Part shown: positions 6,067 through 7,884 of the stretch, one piece after another
How positions within the stretch are numbered: position 1 is the first letter of the stretch
Layout: each line of letters starts with the position of its first letter
NCBI GenBank assembly: GCA_902796895.1
Contig: CADBQV010000195.1
Span: forward strand, 1 to 7,884
DNA: 7,884 bases
Direction: 5' to 3'
DNA from: an uncultured Erysipelotrichaceae bacterium
GTDB lineage: Bacteria; Bacillota_I; Bacilli_A; Acholeplasmatales; Anaeroplasmataceae
Position numbers and translations under genes: made by a program
The notes under the pieces: model-generated
The model's database searches: none
What the model was told of the DNA's origin: nothing
What the model saw: only the letters and a program-made list of their open reading frames with translations

Positions 6067-7884
6067 ATGATAGATAAGGCTTATGTTGTTAATTTTTCAA
6101 AAACATATAAGAAAAATATGGATTTAAACATGGGTTATAATTCTTTAAAGAAAATACCTAATGGTATTGATTCATGGACTAAAAGTATTATTAATATGTC
6201 AGATGAATTAAGATTAAAATTCATGGAAAATGAATCTATGTTAGATAATTTAAAATCTGAAATTGATTTAGGCTTAGATATTAATAGTGCTAAATTATTA
6301 TATGAATTATTATTAGATTTATATTATAATTCATATACTGATAGTAAAATAGTTAAATTAATAGCTATTCCTCTATCTAAATTTTATGAAGGATTAAAGA
6401 ATTTTGAATATTTAATTGCTATATATAATATATTAGCTTATGAATTATTAAAAGGCGTTAATCAAGATAAATTATTAGGTATATCTTATTATTATAAAAT
6501 AATAAGCCTAAAGGATAAATATAGCTTAATTAATACTAAAAAAATTAGAAGAATATTTTTTACTACATATAAAAATTTAATATCTCAATTAATGCTTGAT
6601 GATGAATCTAGAAATGAATGCTTTATGCTATATAGTGATTGCTTAGATTTATGGAACAGTAATACTGTTAAAAAATTAGATTCATTAGATAAAGAATTTC
6701 AAAAATCAATTGAAATGGTTCATGAATCATTTTTATTAATAGAAACATATGTAGATAATTTAAATGAAAACAATAAAGAAAAATTCTATAAAATCGCAAT
6801 TGATGATTATAATGATTTTATAAAATTAAATGTATTTGATGATACAGGATCAATAATTAGAGCTTATGTAAAAGCTAAATTAATGAAAAATGAAATAGAA
6901 ATAGATAATGCATTAAAATGCTTAATAGATTATTATTATACTATTCCATATCCTAATTATAATTCTTCTGATTCGAAATGGACTACATACTTACTTAATT
7001 ATTTAAATACTTCTTTATCTATATTAAAAATAATTCCTAAATCTAATTTAGAATCTAAAGATATGGAAATTAAAAAGATATTATCTAATACTACTTTTAT
7101 TTTAAATGATGTTCCATATGAATTTAGAACTGAATTTATTGCAAAGTTATGTAAAGTATGGTTTGATAGTACTACAAAATATTTAAAGAATATTGAAGAG
7201 AAAGAATCATTTATTAATAAATTTATTATTTCAAGTGAATTAAATTTATTAATTCATACAATAATGGTATCTAAAATATGTATGCTTATATATGATGAAT
7301 TAATTGAAAATAATCCATCATATTTTGTAGGATTACCTAATTATAATAATATAGATGATGTTATAAATAATAAGGAAAAATTAAGAGATTATTTAAATAA
7401 TGCATCTAGATTATTTGATATTGGAAAGATTAATATGTCTAATTTAATTAATGTTCAAAATAGAAAATTAACTAGCTTAGAATATGAATCTATTAAAGAA
7501 CATACTAAACTAGGTCCTAAGGTATTAAATAATGATAAGGAATTTAGTGATTATTATGATATAATGCTATATCATCATAAATCATATGATGGTAAAAGTG
7601 GATATCCAGAAGATTTAGATAATACTAAATCAGTATATAAGCCAGTTACAGATTTAATTACAATTTGTGATACAATTGATGCAGCAACTGATAATTTAGA
7701 AAAATCTTATTCTTCTCCTAAATCTTTTAATTTAGTTTTAGAAGAATTAATTAAAGGAAAAGGTACATTATATAATCCTATAATTGTATCATTAATAGAA
7801 AATAATATTAATTTAATTAGTAATTTAGATTATATAACATCTAAAGGTAGAATTATGGCATATTATGAAGCATATGCATTTAAT
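6067..7884 (+). CDS. HD-GYP-domain protein with long helical N-terminal region, 3' end missing
   Basis: 606 codons are open to the right edge with no stop. No signal peptide or clear TM segment, so probably cytosolic. Residues 1 to about 385 look all-helical, rich in Leu, Ile, Tyr, Lys and Asn, perhaps a TPR-like solenoid; no motif recognised. Residues about 390-590 follow the HD-GYP phosphodiesterase plan (c-di-GMP hydrolysis in active members): H397; LFDIGKI at 449-455 where LHDIGKI is expected, so His is replaced by Phe450 while D451 and K454 remain; RKLTSLEYESIKEHTKLG (467-484) with H479; YHHKSYDGKSGYP (502-514) with H503 and H504; and TICDTIDAATD (532-542) with D535. One expected metal ligand is missing, so activity is doubtful. 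Start chosen at 6067 because AGGTGA (6057-6062) precedes it; the in-frame ATG at 6025 lacks a binding site and overlaps the candidate -10. The domain is nearly complete, so the stop is probably close beyond the edge. Divergent from the priA unit, it need not share its SAM control. Confidence 0.88.
   Translation, partial: MIDKAYVVNFSKTYKKNMDLNMGYNSLKKIPNGIDSWTKSIINMSDELRLKFMENESMLDNLKSEIDLGLDINSAKLLYELLLDLYYNSYTDSKIVKLIAIPLSKFYEGLKNFEYLIAIYNILAYELLKGVNQDKLLGISYYYKIISLKDKYSLINTKKIRRIFFTTYKNLISQLMLDDESRNECFMLYSDCLDLWNSNTVKKLDSLDKEFQKSIEMVHESFLLIETYVDNLNENNKEKFYKIAIDDYNDFIKLNVFDDTGSIIRAYVKAKLMKNEIEIDNALKCLIDYYYTIPYPNYNSSDSKWTTYLLNYLNTSLSILKIIPKSNLESKDMEIKKILSNTTFILNDVPYEFRTEFIAKLCKVWFDSTTKYLKNIEEKESFINKFIISSELNLLIHTIMVSKICMLIYDELIENNPSYFVGLPNYNNIDDVINNKEKLRDYLNNASRLFDIGKINMSNLINVQNRKLTSLEYESIKEHTKLGPKVLNNDKEFSDYYDIMLYHHKSYDGKSGYPEDLDNTKSVYKPVTDLITICDTIDAATDNLEKSYSSPKSFNLVLEELIKGKGTLYNPIIVSLIENNINLISNLDYITSKGRIMAYYEAYAFN

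Noticed and set aside
1..7884. Alternative genetic code (TGA as Trp)
   Set aside because: Trp residues in MetK-linked genes, PriA and the plus-strand protein are TGG, and no in-frame TGA occurs in the called genes.
1..7884. Defence island, CRISPR array, insertion sequence or prophage
   Set aside because: No direct-repeat arrays, terminal inverted repeats, transposase or integrase motifs were seen; base composition is uniform across the window.

Overview
The window comes from a very AT-rich bacterium. It has strong AGGAGG-type ribosome binding sites, sigma-A-like promoters, a Gram-positive-style transcription-attenuating riboswitch, and tightly packed genes. Trp is written TGG and none of the five visible stop codons is TGA, so the code is the standard bacterial one and not that of Mycoplasma. 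Together with the gene families (PriA with eight Zn cysteines, a TIGR03905-type TSCPD protein, HD-GYP relatives) this points to an uncultured low-GC Bacillota, either Clostridia or an RF39/Erysipelotrichia-like Bacilli lineage. The species cannot be named from the window.

From right to left on the minus strand, one compact transcription unit fills about positions 1-5975. It consists of a sigma-A-like promoter (5947-5975), a SAM-I-clan riboswitch with its attenuator (5817-5941), then priA (replication restart helicase), fmt (initiator tRNA formylation), a 444-residue six-TM protein ending in a ligand-less HD-GYP-like domain, an 83-residue TSCPD-domain protein, and metK (S-adenosylmethionine synthetase), which runs off the left edge. 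Gaps between the genes are 9, 25, 3 and 1 nt. No terminator is visible inside the unit, although there is a candidate extended -10 promoter at the end of fmt.

The logic looks like product feedback. The SAM aptamer sits at the head of a unit whose last gene makes SAM, about 4.9 kb downstream. When SAM is bound, closure of P1 should remove the 5' arm of an antiterminator and let an intrinsic terminator form just before the priA ribosome binding site. The aptamer has the SAM-I kink-turn, the L2-J3/4 pseudoknot and the GCAACC/GGTGC core, but no P4 helix.

A divergent gene on the plus strand (6067 to beyond 7884) encodes a large soluble protein: a long all-helical N-terminal region followed by a near-complete HD-GYP domain. 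All expected metal ligands are present except the His of the HD motif, which is Phe. The locus therefore has two different degenerate HD-GYP relatives, one in the SAM-controlled operon and one next door reading the other way. No mobile elements, CRISPR arrays, tRNA or rRNA genes, or defence modules were seen.
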